Shown here: positions 1-9,107 of the stretch, in pieces
Layout of the letters: each line of letters begins with the position of its first letter
How positions within the stretch are numbered: the stretch's first letter is position 1
From: Methylotenera_A sp040387515
GTDB lineage: Bacteria; Pseudomonadota; Gammaproteobacteria; Burkholderiales; Methylophilaceae
DNA: 64,000 nucleotides
Reading direction: 5' to 3'
NCBI GenBank assembly: GCA_040387515.1
Contig: JAZKDP010000016.1
Location: 1 to 64,000 of the forward strand
Translations under genes and position numbers: made by a program
The notes under the pieces: generated by a model
The model's input: the letters and a program-made list of their open reading frames with translations, nothing else
What the model was told of the DNA's origin: nothing
Databases searched by the model: none

Positions 1-19
1 GACTTTATATCAAGCTACA

Positions 20-46
20 AAAGCCTGTGTCAAGGCTTTGCAGGCT
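20..46 (-). terminator. possible hairpin downstream of lon
   Basis: Two alternative small stems can form here: AAAGCCT (20-26) with AGGCTTT (33-39), or AGCCTG (22-27) with CAGGCT (41-46). The site lies about 60 bases after the lon stop. No clear U-run follows on the minus strand, so a terminator or attenuator role is only possible. Confidence 0.25.
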
Positions 47-102
47 ATTTTGCTATATAAACACTAAATTAATGCAAATAACTTGCAATTAAGTCTCAAA
101 AA

Positions 103-2595
103 CTAATGCGTCACTGGCAGATTCACGTCTGCGACTGTTTCGCCCACCACAGCTGGAATTTCAACAGTTTTTTCAGTTAACGCCTGCGGTATGCTTTCTA
201 GGGCAAGCTCCAATACTTGATCAATCCACTTTACTGGATGAATGACTAATTGATTCTTGATGTTTTCAGGAATTTCAACTAAGTCTTTCACATTCGACTC
301 TGGTATTAAAACCGTCTTAATGCCACCACGATGTGCTGCCAACAATTTCTCTTTTAATCCACCAATAGCAAGCACTTCACCGCGTAAGGTAATTTCCCCC
401 GTCATTGCTACATCAGCGCGTGCTGGGATGCCAGTCAAAACAGAAACCAATGCTGTAGCAAGGCCTATACCTGCACTTGGGCCATCTTTAGGCGTAGCGC
501 CTTCTGGCAAGTGAATATGAATATCTTTTTTCTCATAAAAATCTTCACTGATGCCTAAACGTGCTGCACGGCTACGCACAACACTCATCGCGGCCTGAAC
601 AGATTCTTGCATCACATCGCCTAATTTACCTGTCGTGATAGTTTTACCCTTACCTGGCAGCAATACAGCCTCTATCGTTAGCAATTCACCGCCAACAGAG
701 GTCCACGCTAAGCCAGTCACCTGCCCTACTTGGTTCTCTTTAGCGGCAACGCCATAATCATAGCGATACACACCAAGATACTTTTCTAAATTTTTAGAAG
801 TTATATTTACTTTTTTAGCCGCCGTAATTGCACTCTCTTTAGTTGTGGAATCAGTAGCTCGGCGTGCCTTGTTCACACGCGTTTGATTAAGGAGCAATTC
901 CTTCACTACTTTACGGCAAATTTTAGCAATTTCTTGCTCCAATCGACGCACACCCGCTTCGCGCGTGTAATAACGCACGATGTCACGGATGACTGACTCT
1001 GAAATGTTAATCTCTGTTGCTTTAAGGCCGTGTGTTTTAAGCTCTTTCGGCAGCAAATATTTCATCGCAATATTAATTTTCTCATCTTCCGTATAGCCTG
1101 CTAGGCGGATAATTTCCATACGATCCAACAAGGGAGCAGGAATATTCATCGTATTCGCCGTTGCCACAAACATTACATCAGATAAGTCGTATTCAACTTC
1201 AATGTAATGGTCTGCAAACGTATGATTTTGTTCAGGATCAAGCACTTCCAGCAAAGCAGAAGACGGGTCACCACGCATGTCTTGACCCATTTTATCCACT
1301 TCGTCCAATAAAAAGAGTGGATTCTTAACACCTACTTTACTCATACTTTGTAATACTTTACCTGGCATTGAGCCAATGTAAGTACGACGATGGCCGCGGA
1401 TTTCAGCCTCATCTCGCACGCCACCAAGAGCCATACGTACAAACTTACGATTCACTGCCTTAGCAATGCTTTGCCCAAGCGAAGTCTTACCAACACCCGG
1501 CGGGCCTACCAAGCACAATATAGGTGCTTTTAACTTACCTACGCGCTGCTGCACTGCCAAATACTCGACAATACGCTCTTTCACCTTTTCAAGTCCGTAA
1601 TGGTCTGCATCTAAAATCGCTTCTGCAGTCGCTAAATCTTTACTGATTTTGGTTTTTTTCTTCCAGGGCAAATTCACCAAGGTGTCAATATAGTTGCGCA
1701 CAACTGAAGCTTCCGCAGACATCGGAGACATCATTTTTAATTTTTTAAGCTCTGCATTCACTTTTGCATGCGCTTCTTTAGTCATGCCAGAATCTTTAAT
1801 GCGCTTTTCGAGCTCTTCTAACTCGGCATTTTCGTCCTGTTCACCCAGCTCTTTTTGAATAGCCTTTACTTGCTCATTCAAATAATATTCGCGCTGACTT
1901 TTTTCCATTTGGCGCTTTACGCGACCGCGGATGCGCTTTTCAACCTGCAGAATATCTATTTCAGATTCCATCAAATGCAACAAGTGCTCAAGTCTTTCCA
2001 TCACACTTAACATCTCAAGGATTTTTTGTTTTTCTTCTAATTTAAGGGTTAAATGTGCAGAAATAGTATCTGCCAAACGCCCTGCTTCGCTAATAGTGGC
2101 AAGTGATGTTAAAATTTCAGGTGGAATTTTTTTGTTTAATTTGACGTACTGATCAAATTGGGTAAATACAGTGCGCATTAACGCTTCTGTCTCGCTATCG
2201 TTTTCGATTGGGTCAGCGATTTTTTCAGCTTTAGCTAAAAAACACTCCTCTGTTTCGACAAACTCTGAAACCCGCACGCGATGCAAACCTTCGACTAGTA
2301 CTTTTACAGTGCCATCAGGCAACTTTAGCATTTGCAATACTGTGGCTAATGTACCAATTTCATACAAATCTTCTGCATCTGGATCATCTTTATTGGCAGA
2401 CTTTTGCGCCACTAATAATATTTGTTTATTACCATCTGATGCGATTTCCAAGGCTTTAACCGATTTTTCGCGCCCTACAAAAAGTGGAATCACCAAGTGT
2501 GGGTATACAACAACATCGCGCAGAGGCAACAATGGCATCATGTCCTGCATGGCTTCAGTGGTAGGTAAATTTTCTGGCAAAGTTTGTTCTGTCAT
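103..2595 (-). CDS. lon: ATP-dependent Lon protease
   Basis: Cytoplasmic AAA+ serine protease that degrades misfolded and regulatory proteins. At 830 residues it is slightly longer than most Lon proteins (about 780-810). Seen in order: an N-terminal substrate-binding domain (about 20-215), a coiled region (220-310), Walker A GPPGVGKT at 364-371, Walker B LFLLDEVDK at 427-435, and the protease domain with Ser707 in PKDGPSAG and Lys750 forming the catalytic dyad. A lysine/threonine-rich insertion around 570-600, between ATPase and protease domains, probably accounts for the extra length. It is last in tig-clpP-clpX-lon, the usual proteobacterial order. It has its own heat-shock-like promoter 60 bases upstream. 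The Shine-Dalgarno sequence is weak. Confidence 0.98.
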   Translation of the reverse strand: MTEQTLPENLPTTEAMQDMMPLLPLRDVVVYPHLVIPLFVGREKSVKALEIASDGNKQILLVAQKSANKDDPDAEDLYEIGTLATVLQMLKLPDGTVKVLVEGLHRVRVSEFVETEECFLAKAEKIADPIENDSETEALMRTVFTQFDQYVKLNKKIPPEILTSLATISEAGRLADTISAHLTLKLEEKQKILEMLSVMERLEHLLHLMESEIDILQVEKRIRGRVKRQMEKSQREYYLNEQVKAIQKELGEQDENAELEELEKRIKDSGMTKEAHAKVNAELKKLKMMSPMSAEASVVRNYIDTLVNLPWKKKTKISKDLATAEAILDADHYGLEKVKERIVEYLAVQQRVGKLKAPILCLVGPPGVGKTSLGQSIAKAVNRKFVRMALGGVRDEAEIRGHRRTYIGSMPGKVLQSMSKVGVKNPLFLLDEVDKMGQDMRGDPSSALLEVLDPEQNHTFADHYIEVEYDLSDVMFVATANTMNIPAPLLDRMEIIRLAGYTEDEKINIAMKYLLPKELKTHGLKATEINISESVIRDIVRYYTREAGVRRLEQEIAKICRKVVKELLLNQTRVNKARRATDSTTKESAITAAKKVNITSKNLEKYLGVYRYDYGVAAKENQVGQVTGLAWTSVGGELLTIEAVLLPGKGKTITTGKLGDVMQESVQAAMSVVRSRAARLGISEDFYEKKDIHIHLPEGATPKDGPSAGIGLATALVSVLTGIPARADVAMTGEITLRGEVLAIGGLKEKLLAAHRGGIKTVLIPESNVKDLVEIPENIKNQLVIHPVKWIDQVLELALESIPQALTEKTVEIPAVVGETVADVNLPVTH

Positions 2596-2654
2596 AAAAT
2601 ACTTTCAAGGTAAATAGGCGCTATGCTAAATAAACAAGCTATCCTATGCTATTA

Positions 2655-2682
2655 AGTTGGGAACATACTTTGATAGTTCAAG
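2655..2682 (-). promoter_or_regulatory. sigma-32-like heat-shock promoter of lon
   Basis: On the minus strand CTTGAA (2682-2677) is followed, after a 13-14 base spacer, by TCCCAACT (2662-2655). This resembles the RpoH consensus CTTGAAA-N13/17-CCCCATNT, matching the -35 fully and the -10 partly. The start of transcription would fall about 50-60 bases before the lon ATG. lon is a classic RpoH target in proteobacteria, which supports the assignment. Confidence 0.5.
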
Positions 2683-2693
2683 TGCTAGCATCA

Positions 2694-2733
2694 AATAATA
2701 TCGTTAATTTAAAACTAAATTAACGATATTATT
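2694..2733. repeat. 17-bp perfect AT-rich hairpin between clpX and lon
   Basis: Arms 2694-2710 and 2717-2733 are perfect reverse complements (17 bp) around a 6-base loop AAAACT. The hairpin lies 98 bases after the clpX stop and just upstream of the lon promoter. It could end or process the clpX transcript, or act as an operator. It lacks the GC-rich stem and U-run of a standard terminator. Confidence 0.7.
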
Positions 2734-2830
2734 GAATAATGACTATAAACGACTGGATTTTAATTGCAACCAGATTTTGATTAGAAACACCGTGTCTAAA
2801 TAGATTAAAACAAGGCAATTGATAGATTGA

Positions 2831-4129
2831 TTAACTTGCCGATTCAGCTTTTTTCGGCGAGTCTTGATTTAACTTATCCTGAAAAATCATCAAAGGCTGT
2901 GACTCGCCTTTGATCGTACCTTCATCAATAACTACTTTGCTTAAGTTCTCAATAGATGGCAAATCGTACATCACTTCAAGTAACGACTGCTCTAAAATAG
3001 AGCGCAATCCACGCGCACCCGTTTTACGCTCTAATGCCTTTTTGGCAATTAAAAGCAAAGCTGACTCTCTAAACTCGAGATCAACACCTTCCATTTTAAA
3101 CAGCTTGATATATTGTTTGGTCAGGGCATTTTTTGGCTCAACCAAAATAGTCATTAAGGCTGCTTCATCTAAAGATTCTAATGTTGCAACAACTGGTAAA
3201 CGACCAATAAATTCTGGGATTAAACCAAATTTAATTAAATCTGCTGGCTCAACATCACGCAACACTGCGCCGACCTCACGCAAATCATCTTTGCTTTTGA
3301 CTTCTGCACCAAATCCGATGCCACCTTTTTCAGAGCGGTTGCGGATTACTTTATCTAAACCATCAAATGCACCACCGCAAATAAATAAGATGTTAGTCGT
3401 ATCTAGTTGCACAAATTCTTGGTTGGGATGTTTACGACCACCTTGTGGCGGAACAGAAGCAACCGTACCTTCGATTAGTTTTAATAATGCCTGCTGAACG
3501 CCCTCACCTGAGACATCACGCGTGATAGAAGGATTGTCTGATTTACGCGAAATCTTATCCACTTCATCGATATAAACAATGCCGCGTTGTGCTTTTTCAA
3601 TGTCGTAATCACATTTTTGCAATAGTTTTTGCATGATGTTTTCAACATCTTCGCCCACATAACCAGCTTCAGTTAATGTAGTAGCATCTGCCATCACAAA
3701 TGGTACATCTAACATGCGCGCCAATGTTTGCGCCAATAATGTTTTACCTGAGCCCGTTGGGCCGATTAGTAAAATATTACTTTTTTGAATCTCAACATCA
3801 TCTTTTACGGTATTTTGTGAAATATGATTATGGCCGAGGCGTTTGTAATGGTTATAAACCGCTACAGATAGATTCTTTTTCGCTTGCGTTTGCCCAATTA
3901 CATATTGATCCAAAATCGCACAAATTTCTTGCGGAGTTGGTAATGATTTATCAGTCGACTTAATATCGCTTAAGCTCTGCACTTCTTCTTTAATGATGTC
4001 GTTACATAAATCAACGCACTCATCACAAATAAATACAGATGGTCCAGCAATGAGTTTTTTAACCTCATGCTGGCTTTTGCCGCAAAAAGAGCAATAGAGT
4101 AATTTTTCACTTTCGGCTTTATTCGCCAT
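2831..4129 (-). CDS. clpX: ClpX, ATPase subunit of ClpXP protease
   Basis: Hexameric AAA+ unfoldase that delivers substrates to ClpP. The N-terminal zinc-binding domain has Cys13/Cys16 and Cys35/Cys38. Walker A GPTGSGKT lies at 123-130 and a Walker B YIDEVDK follows. The ClpP-docking IGF loop is visible as GGIGFGAEV. Its 432 residues are normal (E. coli 424). AAGGATG sits 5 bases before the ATG. It follows clpP by 58 bases and is probably co-transcribed with it. Confidence 0.98.
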   Translation of the reverse strand: MANKAESEKLLYCSFCGKSQHEVKKLIAGPSVFICDECVDLCNDIIKEEVQSLSDIKSTDKSLPTPQEICAILDQYVIGQTQAKKNLSVAVYNHYKRLGHNHISQNTVKDDVEIQKSNILLIGPTGSGKTLLAQTLARMLDVPFVMADATTLTEAGYVGEDVENIMQKLLQKCDYDIEKAQRGIVYIDEVDKISRKSDNPSITRDVSGEGVQQALLKLIEGTVASVPPQGGRKHPNQEFVQLDTTNILFICGGAFDGLDKVIRNRSEKGGIGFGAEVKSKDDLREVGAVLRDVEPADLIKFGLIPEFIGRLPVVATLESLDEAALMTILVEPKNALTKQYIKLFKMEGVDLEFRESALLLIAKKALERKTGARGLRSILEQSLLEVMYDLPSIENLSKVVIDEGTIKGESQPLMIFQDKLNQDSPKKAESAS

Positions 4130-4187
4130 GGAACATCCTTAAACCAACAAACTTAAAACTGACCAAAAACCAATCTAACCATTACTA

Positions 4188-4835
4188 CTATTTTAAAGCA
4201 GTGACCGCACGTGTTTCAATCACCTTATCAATCATGCCATATTCAACAGATTGCTCTGCACTCATAAAGTTATCACGTTCGGTATCACGGTCAATTTCTT
4301 TAGCGGTTTTACCGGTGTGATGGGCTAATATGGTATTCAATTTGCCACGCAAATATAAAATTTCTTTAGCGTGTATCTCAATGTCTGTTGACTGGCCTTG
4401 GAAACCGCCCGATGGTTGATGAATCATCACGCGTGAGTTTGGCAGGCTAAGACGCTTGCCCTTTGCACCTGCTGCCAGCAAAAATGCACCCATGCTTGCG
4501 GCTTGACCAATGCAAAGTGTACTTACATCTGGCTTAATAAATTGCATCGTATCGTAAATTGACATCCCAGCAGTTACTGAACCGCCTGGCGAGTTGATAT
4601 AAAGTGAAATATCCTTATCTGGATTTTCCGCCTCTAAAAATAATAACTGTGCAACGATTAGATTAGCCGACATATCATTTACTGGACCGACCAAGAAAAT
4701 AATACGCTCTTTTAACAGACGAGAATAAATATCGTAGGAGCGCTCCCCACGACCACTTTGCTCGACTACCATCGGAATCAAACCCAAACCTTGCGGCTCC
4801 ATGCTATTGCTAGTATTCACTTTAAAATCACTCAT
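4188..4835 (-). CDS. clpP: ClpP, proteolytic subunit
   Basis: Tetradecameric serine peptidase of the ClpXP/ClpAP complex. The catalytic triad is visible as Ser114 (GQAASMGAFLL), His139 (RVMIHQ) and Asp in the DTERD motif (about 188). The first dozen residues are a variable propeptide expected to be removed autocatalytically. At 215 residues it matches E. coli ClpP (207) almost throughout. It lies between tig and clpX on the same strand with 52-58 base gaps. No strong Shine-Dalgarno sequence is seen. Confidence 0.98.
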   Translation of the reverse strand: MSDFKVNTSNSMEPQGLGLIPMVVEQSGRGERSYDIYSRLLKERIIFLVGPVNDMSANLIVAQLLFLEAENPDKDISLYINSPGGSVTAGMSIYDTMQFIKPDVSTLCIGQAASMGAFLLAAGAKGKRLSLPNSRVMIHQPSGGFQGQSTDIEIHAKEILYLRGKLNTILAHHTGKTAKEIDRDTERDNFMSAEQSVEYGMIDKVIETRAVTALK

Positions 4836-4893
4836 ATTATATGTAAGTTGCTTTTGCTGCTTTTAAGCTTTGACTCGTTTTACACGCTTAAAT

Positions 4894-6198
4894 TTACTGT
4901 CCAGCCATCAATTCATCAAATTTAATTTTTTTTGTCGTTACCTTTGCTTTGTCCAACACCCAATTCACGACATTTTCTTCCGTTGCCAAAGCTGCTGGCT
5001 CGTCTAGGCGTTTTACATCCGCATAATACCAATTAACCAATTCACTTGGTTTCTCAAAACTTTGTGCAAAAGTATCCACCATTGCACGGATTTGGTCTGC
5101 GCTAGCTTGTAAGTTATTAGCATTCACCAGTTCACTCAAAATCAAACGCAAAGCGGTGCTACGTTTAGCTTGCTCTTCAAACATTGCAGGCTCTAATTGA
5201 ATCGCTTTAGGATCCATGCCGCGCTGTTGTAAATTTTGCGCAGTTTGCTGCATCATTCGGTTAATCTCGACGTTAACGAGCGCTTTTGGCGTTTCAATAT
5301 TTGAATCTGCTACTAACGCTTGAAACACTTGCTCTTTAGTACGCGCTTTAATGCGTTTTTCTACTTCTTGCTCTAAACTGGCTTTGATTTCAGACTGCAT
5401 TTTTTCCACATCACCATCATCGATGCCTAAACTTTTAGCGAAATCGGCATCAATTTTTGGTAAAATTGGTTGTGCAACACTGTTATAAGTGACTGTGTAA
5501 CTCACTGTTTTACCAGCCAATTGTGCAGGATTGTGGTCGGCTGGATAAGTAATTTCAAACGTCTTATTCCCACCGGCTTTACCGCCCGCTAAATGCTCAT
5601 CGAATTCAGCAATTCGGCCAACTTCACCCAACACTAAATCAATACCTTTTTCGCCAGTACTTTCTACTTGTTCGCCATCAATACTGGCAGCTAAAACAAC
5701 ATTAATTTGATCGCCTTTTTTTGCCGCACGTTTAACGACTTCATAGCTAACACGCTGCTTAACCAACACGTCTAATGTTTTTTCAACGTCTGCTTCCGCC
5801 ACTTCTAAAGTAGGTTTTTCAATTTTTAATTTACTTAAGTCGTTTAACTTAACCTCAGGAAACACTTCAAAAGTTGCTGTGTATTCAAAGTCTGTCGCTG
5901 CTTCTGCAAATGGCTTATGCTCAATATTCGGAAAGCCTGCAACGCGTAATTTATTTTCTTCAACCGCGTTACCAAAACTTGTTTCAACCGCCTTTGAATA
6001 AACCTCATCTCGCACTTGATCGCCATAATGCTGATTTACCAAACCGATTGGCGCTTTACCTGGCCTAAAGCCCGAAAATTTGGCTGTGCGCGAAATTTGA
6101 GTAAGCCTTTGTTTAATTTGACCCTCAAGCGGCGCCAATGGCACTTTAATCGTGATACGGCGTTCTAAATTACTGATTGTTTCAAGCGATGTTGCCAT
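4894..6198 (-). CDS. tig: trigger factor, ribosome-associated chaperone
   Basis: Peptidyl-prolyl isomerase and chaperone that binds nascent chains at the ribosomal exit tunnel. The ribosome-binding signature GFRPGKAP is at 43-50. An FKBP-type PPIase domain occupies about 160-245, and an alpha-helical C-terminal arm about 250-430. Its 434 residues equal the usual length (432). AGGAATTGCAA precedes the ATG. It is first in the tig-clpP-clpX-lon cluster, and the 284-base upstream gap should hold the promoter. Confidence 0.97.
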   Translation of the reverse strand: MATSLETISNLERRITIKVPLAPLEGQIKQRLTQISRTAKFSGFRPGKAPIGLVNQHYGDQVRDEVYSKAVETSFGNAVEENKLRVAGFPNIEHKPFAEAATDFEYTATFEVFPEVKLNDLSKLKIEKPTLEVAEADVEKTLDVLVKQRVSYEVVKRAAKKGDQINVVLAASIDGEQVESTGEKGIDLVLGEVGRIAEFDEHLAGGKAGGNKTFEITYPADHNPAQLAGKTVSYTVTYNSVAQPILPKIDADFAKSLGIDDGDVEKMQSEIKASLEQEVEKRIKARTKEQVFQALVADSNIETPKALVNVEINRMMQQTAQNLQQRGMDPKAIQLEPAMFEEQAKRSTALRLILSELVNANNLQASADQIRAMVDTFAQSFEKPSELVNWYYADVKRLDEPAALATEENVVNWVLDKAKVTTKKIKFDELMAGQ

Positions 6199-6416
6199 GT
6201 TGCAATTCCTGTAGTAAGTGTTACCTAAGTTGATAGGTGACGATTAGTTGTTAACAGTTTGAAAGGTCGTGATTTGCACAACCTTGATTTAATTTTTTTA
6301 ATGCAAGCCAAGCTTTAATTTAAGAATAACCAACTTGGCAATTCAAACTCGACTAGTTCAAAACAGTTTTGGAATATATCACATACTAGGATTGAAATAA
6401 ATGCTGAAATAGCGAC

Positions 6417-6454
6417 AAGTAACAATAAAGCCAGTTTGCGCTTTACTGTTACTT
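6417..6454 (-). terminator. hairpin downstream of metZ
   Basis: Bases 6417-6431 pair with 6440-6454 (15 positions, one A-C mismatch at 6425/6446) around an 8-base loop. It starts 28 bases after the metZ stop. The U-run is poor, so termination strength is uncertain. Confidence 0.5.
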
Positions 6455-6482
6455 ATTCAAGATATACCGACTAATCATTAAC

Positions 6483-7664
6483 TTAAAAATTTAAATCGGC
6501 TTGCAAATCCTCTGTATGTTCTAAACCCACCGCAATTCGTACTAAGTTATCTTTAATTCCTGATTGTATTCTTGCCTCTGGCGAAATGCGACTGTGCGTG
6601 GTGCTCGCTGGGTGCGTGATGGTACTTTTAGCGTCACCTAAATTGGCAGTAATTGAAATAAGCTCTGTCGAATCAATAAGTGCCCATGCAGCTTCTGTTA
6701 ACGTTTGACCAGCTTTAGGCTTGACCTCAAAACTGACTATACCACCACCACTTAACTGCTGCTTCATGGCCAAAGCGTGCTGTGGGTGCGATGCTAATCC
6801 AGGGTAATAAACACGCGCAACTTGCGGCTGCGCTTCCAGCCACGTCGCCAATTCCAAGGCTTTACGCGCATGCGCTTCCATACGGATATGCAGAGTTTCC
6901 AATCCTTTTAAAAACACCCACGCATTAAAAGCACTCATGGTGACGCCTGCCGTACGCAAAAATGCATATACAGGCTCCATTAAAGTTTTGTTGCCAAGCA
7001 CAGCCCCACCCAAGCATCTGCCCTGTCCGTCTATATATTTAGTGGCTGAGTGAATAATAATATCAGCACCTAGCTCTAATGGCTTTTGAATAGCCGGCGT
7101 GCAAAAACAATTATCGACCACCAAATGCGCTTTGGCTTGATGCGCAATATTAGCTAACAGATTAATGTCGCACACCTCAGTCAGCGGGTTTGATGGCGTT
7201 TCAACAAAAAACAATTTGGTTTTAGATGTAACTGCAGCCTGCCACTCAGATGGATCGGTCAGCGATACAAAAGTGACTTCCAAACCCCAACGCTTGAGAA
7301 TATTACCGAATAATTGAACGCTTGTACCGAAAACACTGCGCGATGCCACGACATGGTCACCTGCACTGCATAAACCCATTACGCAAGCTAATATCGCTGA
7401 CATACCACTGGATGTTGCTACGCATTGTTCTGCGCCTTCCAATGCTGCCAATTTATTTTGAAACATGGTGACAGTTGGATTAGTGAAGCGTGAGTAAATA
7501 TTACCTGGCTCTGTACCGCCAAAACGCGCCGCCGCCTGTGCGGAATTTTTAAACTTAAAACTTGAATTTAAAAACAAAGCCTCTGAGTTCTCACCAAACT
7601 CAGTCGTCTCTGTACCAGCACGTAAGCTTACTGTCTCAGGATGATAGTTTTTTGTTGTCGTCAT
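6483..7664 (-). CDS. metZ: O-succinylhomoserine sulfhydrylase
   Basis: PLP enzyme of the Cys/Met-metabolism family that makes homocysteine from O-succinylhomoserine and sulfide (direct sulfhydrylation route to methionine). The PLP lysine is Lys209 in HSATKYIDGQGRCLGG. Typical family blocks are seen, including YSRFTNPT and the SSGMSAI phosphate-binding region. Its 393 residues are normal for MetZ. Position after purF-cvpA is the usual betaproteobacterial place for metZ and favours it over metB or metC. Here a wecE-like gene lies between purF and metZ. Confidence in the family is high; the exact acyl-homoserine substrate is inferred. Confidence 0.9.
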   Translation of the reverse strand: MTTTKNYHPETVSLRAGTETTEFGENSEALFLNSSFKFKNSAQAAARFGGTEPGNIYSRFTNPTVTMFQNKLAALEGAEQCVATSSGMSAILACVMGLCSAGDHVVASRSVFGTSVQLFGNILKRWGLEVTFVSLTDPSEWQAAVTSKTKLFFVETPSNPLTEVCDINLLANIAHQAKAHLVVDNCFCTPAIQKPLELGADIIIHSATKYIDGQGRCLGGAVLGNKTLMEPVYAFLRTAGVTMSAFNAWVFLKGLETLHIRMEAHARKALELATWLEAQPQVARVYYPGLASHPQHALAMKQQLSGGGIVSFEVKPKAGQTLTEAAWALIDSTELISITANLGDAKSTITHPASTTHSRISPEARIQSGIKDNLVRIAVGLEHTEDLQADLNF

Positions 7665-7696
7665 AATGTCAAATCACTTAAATGTATAGGCGTTAA

Positions 7697-7736
7697 AAAA
7701 CCCGTGTTAGCTAAAGAATAAGCTAAAACGGGTTTT
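7697..7736 (-). terminator. rho-independent terminator after wecE-like gene
   Basis: AAAACCCGT (7697-7705) pairs with ACGGGTTTT (7728-7736), and inside it TTAGCT (7707-7712) pairs with AGCTAA (7721-7726), with one mismatch between. On the minus strand a run of T residues follows the stem, as expected for a terminator that separates wecE from metZ. Confidence 0.85.
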
Positions 7737-7804
7737 GGCTCTCGCTTTAGCAGAATTTATTATGCGCTCGCAAGCTGAGTAAGGCTTTGTTTAAAGTTGG
7801 CCAC

Positions 7805-9001
7805 TCAAATCAGCGCAATTACATTTAACGCCCTTAACATGATGATGTCAAGCAGATTACTTAACAAAAAAAAACCAGATAATACTTTAGCACCCATCAC
7901 TTTCAATACTTCATTTTGCTGCTGACCTAGCCCCACCCACAAAGGCAAACGTAACAAACGCTCAGACAAATTATCGGTATGTTTTAATTCGCCATGCGTG
8001 CGGGCAAACTCCTTGCCTGCTGGAGCACTGTGCAAGGGAATATAGTGAAATACGGGGTGAATATCTTGTTTTTTGAATCGTTTTATCAATTCAGTTCGCT
8101 GATTGAGTGAGTTTAACAAAACATAATACATGTGTGCATTATGTTGACACTCTGCTGGAATAATTGGTCGCCTTAAATCACCTTGTTGCTCTAATTCTTC
8201 CAATGCTTCATGGTAGACATTCCATATCTCTAGGCGTTTTTGAGTGATTTCTTCGGCTTTTTCCAGTTGTGCGTATAAAAAAGCAGCAACATCTTCACCT
8301 GGCAAATACGATGATCCGATATCCTGCCATGTATATTTATCAACTTGCCCACGATAAAACTGGCTGCGATTCGTGCCTTTTTCGCGAATGATTTCTGCAC
8401 GCGCGGCAAATTGCTCATCATTAATCAGTATGGCACCACCTTCACCTGAAATGATATTTTTAGTTTCGTGAAAAGAATAGGTGCCAATGTGTCCAATTGA
8501 ACCTAACGCGCGGCCTTTATAAGTTGCCATAATGCCTTGCGCAGCGTCTTCAATCACCAGTAAATCGTATTTTTTTGCGATCTGCATAATGGTATCCATC
8601 TCACAGCCCACTCCTGCATAATGGACAGGCACAATCGCTTTTGTGCGTGGCGTAATTGCTGCTTCTATCAGCGTTTCGTCAATATTTAATGTATCTGGAC
8701 GGATATCTACAAATACTGGCACACCTCCACGCAATACGAAGGCGTTTGCGGTCGAAACGAAAGTGTAAGAAGGCATAATAACTTCATCACCAGCCTGAAT
8801 TTCTGCCAATAATGCAGCCATCTCGAGCGCGGCTGTACATGAATGTGTAATCAGTGCTTTTTTTGTATTAGTTTGATTTTCTAACCAGGCACTTGCTTTA
8901 TGTGTAAAGACCCCATCACCAGACAGATTACCTGTTTCATGTGATTGTCGAATATATTCTAGCTCATTGCCAGTGAGATATATTTTATTGAAAGGAATCA
9001 T
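7805..9001 (-). CDS. wecE: dTDP-4-amino-4,6-dideoxygalactose transaminase (WecE/RffA-like)
   Basis: PLP-dependent DegT/DnrJ/EryC1-family aminotransferase acting on dTDP-4-keto-6-deoxyglucose for surface-polysaccharide sugars. It matches E. coli WecE along almost its full length (SYTFVSTANAFVLRGG, EDAAQG, IREKGTNRSQFYRGQVDKYTW). The PLP lysine is Lys181 in FHETKN. At 398 residues it is about 22 longer than the family. The last 20 residues are hydrophobic and follow a run of nine T residues (minus strand; 7866-7874). With eight T residues the frame would stop at 7861-7863, giving about 379 residues. The tail is therefore suspect. No other dTDP-sugar gene is nearby, so this gene is isolated from its pathway. 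Confidence 0.88.
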   Translation of the reverse strand: MIPFNKIYLTGNELEYIRQSHETGNLSGDGVFTHKASAWLENQTNTKKALITHSCTAALEMAALLAEIQAGDEVIMPSYTFVSTANAFVLRGGVPVFVDIRPDTLNIDETLIEAAITPRTKAIVPVHYAGVGCEMDTIMQIAKKYDLLVIEDAAQGIMATYKGRALGSIGHIGTYSFHETKNIISGEGGAILINDEQFAARAEIIREKGTNRSQFYRGQVDKYTWQDIGSSYLPGEDVAAFLYAQLEKAEEITQKRLEIWNVYHEALEELEQQGDLRRPIIPAECQHNAHMYYVLLNSLNQRTELIKRFKKQDIHPVFHYIPLHSAPAGKEFARTHGELKHTDNLSERLLRLPLWVGLGQQQNEVLKVMGAKVLSGFFLLSNLLDIIMLRALNVIALI

Positions 9002-9065
9002 TACTCAACCTTTTATTATTTGGTGAATGTCGTTTAGTTTAGGTTAATTCCGATAAAAATACGAT

Positions 9066-9079
9066 GACCCAAGTGGGTC
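9066..9079 (-). terminator. short hairpin downstream of purF
   Basis: GACCCA (9066-9071) and TGGGTC (9074-9079) form a 6-bp stem with a 2-base loop, about 30 bases after the purF stop. On the minus strand a T-rich stretch (GTATTTTTATC) follows. It probably ends the long trp-acc-fol-pur transcript. Confidence 0.5.
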
Positions 9080-9107
9080 TATATCTAGCTGTCAAATAAA
9101 ATACTGC

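Noticed and set aside
2910..3497. Plus-strand open frame of 195 codons opposite clpX.
   Set aside because: clpX is unmistakable on the other strand and the frame has no recognisable domain.
7805..9001. WecE-like gene as part of an O-antigen cluster.
   Set aside because: Flanking genes are purF and metZ; no glucose-1-phosphate thymidylyltransferase, dehydratase, flippase or polymerase is present.
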